Shown here: positions 62,603 through 64,000 of the stretch, in pieces
Numbering within the stretch: position 1 is the first letter of the stretch
How the letters are laid out: every line of letters starts with the position of its first letter
DNA from: Brachybacterium vulturis
GTDB lineage: Bacteria > Actinomycetota > Actinomycetes > Actinomycetales > Dermabacteraceae
DNA: 64,000 nucleotides
Assembly: GCF_002407185.1 (NCBI RefSeq)
Contig: NZ_CP023563.1
Span: 3,472,001-3,536,000, forward strand
Direction: 5' to 3'
Notes under the pieces: generated by a model
What the model saw: the letters and a program-made list of their open reading frames with translations, nothing else
Database searches by the model: none
What the model was told of the DNA's origin: nothing
Translations under genes and position numbers: made by a program

Positions 62603-63319
62603 TCAGACCAGACGGAGCAGGTGCGGGGCCAGACCGGTCCAGGCCCACCAGGTGCAGGCCGCGAGCACCACGGCGAAGCTCAGCGTCCACACCCATCCCG
62701 GCAGCGGCGTCAGCGAGGCCAGCTGGGCGGGGTCATCGGTGCGGCCGCCGCCGCGGATGACGGTGCCGAGGTGCCGCCAGGCACCCAGCAGCAGGAACAC
62801 GCCGCCGGCGAGGGTGAGCACGGCGGTGAGCACCGGGCTCCCCCACCACCACAGCGCTCCCACCCCTGCGGCGGTGCCGAGCACGGCGGCCAGGGTGTGC
62901 AGGGAGCGGGTGAAGACCAGCGCGAGCACGAGCACCACCAGCGCGACGAACAGGGCGGTGGGCGCCCAGCCGTGCAGGGCGATCTGGGCCAGCACCGCGC
63001 CGATCAGTGCGGGCGCGGGATACCCGGCCCAGGTGGAGGCCACCCGGCCGAATCCGCGGCGGGGGCCGACGGTGACCGCGTGCCCGGACATGTCCGCGCT
63101 GACCACGAAGCCGGTGAAGCGGCGGCCCATCAGGATCCCGACGCCCGCATGGCCGAGCTCGTGGGCGATCGTCACCGCGAGCCGGGCGAGCCGCCAGGTG
63201 GGCAGCACCACCACCGCGAGCGCGACGAGCAGTGCTGTCGGCACCCACCAGCCGGTGGCGGGGGCGGCGTCGGGCAGCAGCCGCTGCACGATCTCGTGGC
63301 CGAGGGTGGGCAGGTCCAT
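62603..63319 (-). CDS. M50-like membrane metallopeptidase homologue
   Basis: A 238-residue membrane protein of about six helices. TIAHELGHAGVGILMG gives an HExxH zinc motif near residue 51-55 in a membrane helix, and the family usually starts its exterior loop with a GFV-VSADMSGH-like stretch, as here. It matches the M50B-like DUF family of actinobacteria; a third metal ligand motif is not obvious. The start ATG at 63319 has CACCAT 6 nt upstream. No substrate is suggested. Confidence 0.82.
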   Translation of the reverse strand: MDLPTLGHEIVQRLLPDAAPATGWWVPTALLVALAVVVLPTWRLARLAVTIAHELGHAGVGILMGRRFTGFVVSADMSGHAVTVGPRRGFGRVASTWAGYPAPALIGAVLAQIALHGWAPTALFVALVVLVLALVFTRSLHTLAAVLGTAAGVGALWWWGSPVLTAVLTLAGGVFLLLGAWRHLGTVIRGGGRTDDPAQLASLTPLPGWVWTLSFAVVLAACTWWAWTGLAPHLLRLV

Positions 63320-63397
63320 CCCGCCATGGTGACAGCACCGGCCCGGAACCGGCTGGGAGCCTGGGAGCACAGCTGCCACACGCGAGGACGCCCGCCT

Positions 63398-63417
63398 CCT
63401 CCGGCAGCTGCCGGAGG
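63398..63417. terminator. 20-bp palindrome downstream of cspA
   Basis: CCTCCGGCAG immediately followed by its reverse complement CTGCCGGAGG. It lies about 50 nt after the cspA stop codon, where a terminator is expected, though there is no T-run. Confidence 0.55.
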
Positions 63418-63465
63418 CGACGGGCGCCTACATCAAGCAGTCGCTGCGAGCAGCGACCGGAATGC

Positions 63466-63669
63466 TCAGATTCCGCGGATGTTCACTGCCTGCATGCCCT
63501 TGGGGCCCTGCTCGGTCTCGAACTCCACGCGCTGGTTCTCCTCGAGGTCGCGACGGCCGGTGCCGGCGATGGCGCTGAAGTGCGCGAACACATCGGCGGA
63601 GCCGTCCTCGGGGGCGATGAAGCCGTAGCCCTTGTCGGAGTTGAACCAGGTGACGATGCCAGTAGCCAT
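63466..63669 (-). CDS. cspA: Cold-shock protein (CspA family)
   Basis: A complete 67-residue cold-shock domain: RNP1 KGYGFI and RNP2 VFAHF on a five-stranded OB fold. It binds single-stranded nucleic acids and acts as an RNA chaperone in the cytoplasm. GAAGGA stands before the ATG. The 5' region upstream (63670-63940) has no other gene, which is consistent with the long leader often seen for csp genes. It ends at a 20-bp palindrome. Confidence 0.97.
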   Translation of the reverse strand: MATGIVTWFNSDKGYGFIAPEDGSADVFAHFSAIAGTGRRDLEENQRVEFETEQGPKGMQAVNIRGI

Positions 63670-63943
63670 GGCGATATTCCTTCGTAGTCGTGAACCACAT
63701 TCGTGGCCCGGGTATCCGTGACGACGGCGCCGCCGCGGACGGGTTGCGACCGCGGGGGCCGCCTGAACCGCGGTCGACGACAGGACGTCGCCGATGCGGC
63801 CGATCTGGGGCCCGCAGGCCGTGGGGGACCCTCCGGCGAGCGCGGCGACGGATGCGTCGGCAGCGGCTCGGAGCCGAGAGGGGGAGGAGCGCTCAGCGGT
63901 GGCCGCGAGCGGGGTGTCGTACGTGGGCAGTGCGGAGGAGGTG

Positions 63944-64000
63944 ATGAATTCCCAATTTCTTCGGAGTGCTGCGCGACCGTCGTCGGTCGCCCCCGAGGGA
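63944..64000 (+). CDS. Start of an unidentified gene (truncated by window end)
   Basis: Nineteen codons are visible after GGAGGAGGTG and the ATG at 63944: [19 protein letters not shown]. There is no stop before the window end. Too little is visible to name it. A helicase is a possible neighbour of cspA, but that is only a guess. The other long reading frame through this gap (63690-63944) overlaps this start and looks like composition noise. Confidence 0.45.
   Translation, partial: MNSQFLRSAARPSSVAPEG

Noticed and set aside
63690-63944. An 84-codon frame upstream of the window end
   Set aside because: Arg/Gly-rich noise composition, no ribosome-binding site, and it ends on a better start (63944).

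Overview
The window is about 64 kb of very GC-rich DNA, densely packed with genes that often overlap by ATGA. It encodes an FCD-type GntR regulator, a DUF3263 protein, a LytR C-terminal-domain protein, an FprA-type ferredoxin reductase, a lone CIRCE-controlled GroEL with a GGM tail, and many genes whose start codon lies 6-7 nt after a TANNNT-like -10 box. Together these point to an actinobacterium of the Micrococcales. A Brachybacterium/Dermabacteraceae-like genome is my best guess from general resemblance; no 16S gene is present to confirm it.

Layout. 1-5.5 kb: the end of an RNA helicase with an RGG tail, an acyl-CoA synthetase, and a coupled operon of ArsR metal sensor, CDF cation exporter and FAD-linked 2-hydroxyacid dehydrogenase. 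5.5-9.7 kb: two integral-membrane protease-like proteins, a luciferase-like flavin oxidoreductase and a ROK regulator. 10-14 kb: a SAM hydrolase followed by a complete ECF importer (S component, fused A-A' ATPase, T component). 14-20.5 kb: groEL with a CIRCE operator pair, LytR_C protein, DUF3263 regulator, uracil-DNA glycosylase, a leucine-rich-variant membrane protein, tRNA-Thr(TGT) and a DsbA-like thiol oxidoreductase. 20.5-29.9 kb: a membrane Ser/Thr kinase, then AIM24 - ATP-grasp/alpha-E fusion - transglutaminase, then fprA and alaT. 30-34.7 kb: a sugar ABC importer with a ROK repressor. 37.2-38.5 kb: an IS110-family insertion sequence with a strongly structured 5' non-coding end. 38.7-43 kb: a DUF47-PiT phosphate uptake pair and phosphoglucomutase. 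43.3-50.3 kb: an EPT-repeat surface protein, a low-molecular-weight phosphatase, two GNAT enzymes, an App1-like lipid phosphatase and PEP carboxylase. 50.5-54.9 kb: the ehuBCDA ectoine importer with a divergent GntR regulator. 55-64 kb: tRNA-Ser(GCT), peroxiredoxin, a K+ channel with two RCK domains, small membrane proteins, two tandem YdcF-like proteins, a lipase-maturation-factor-like protein, an M50-like protein, a cold-shock protein and the first codons of another gene.

Most of the window is ordinary chromosomal backbone with one clear mobile element. The most unusual parts are: the AIM24 / permuted ATP-grasp-alpha-E / transglutaminase cluster, in which the ATP-grasp half seems to have lost its lysine/glycine-loop segment; the IS110 element, whose upstream RNA could be a bridge RNA and can also hide the transposase ribosome-binding site; and the SAM-hydrolase/ECF-transporter operon, whose substrate is unknown. 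Wide use of apparently leaderless promoters helped to correct several start codons.
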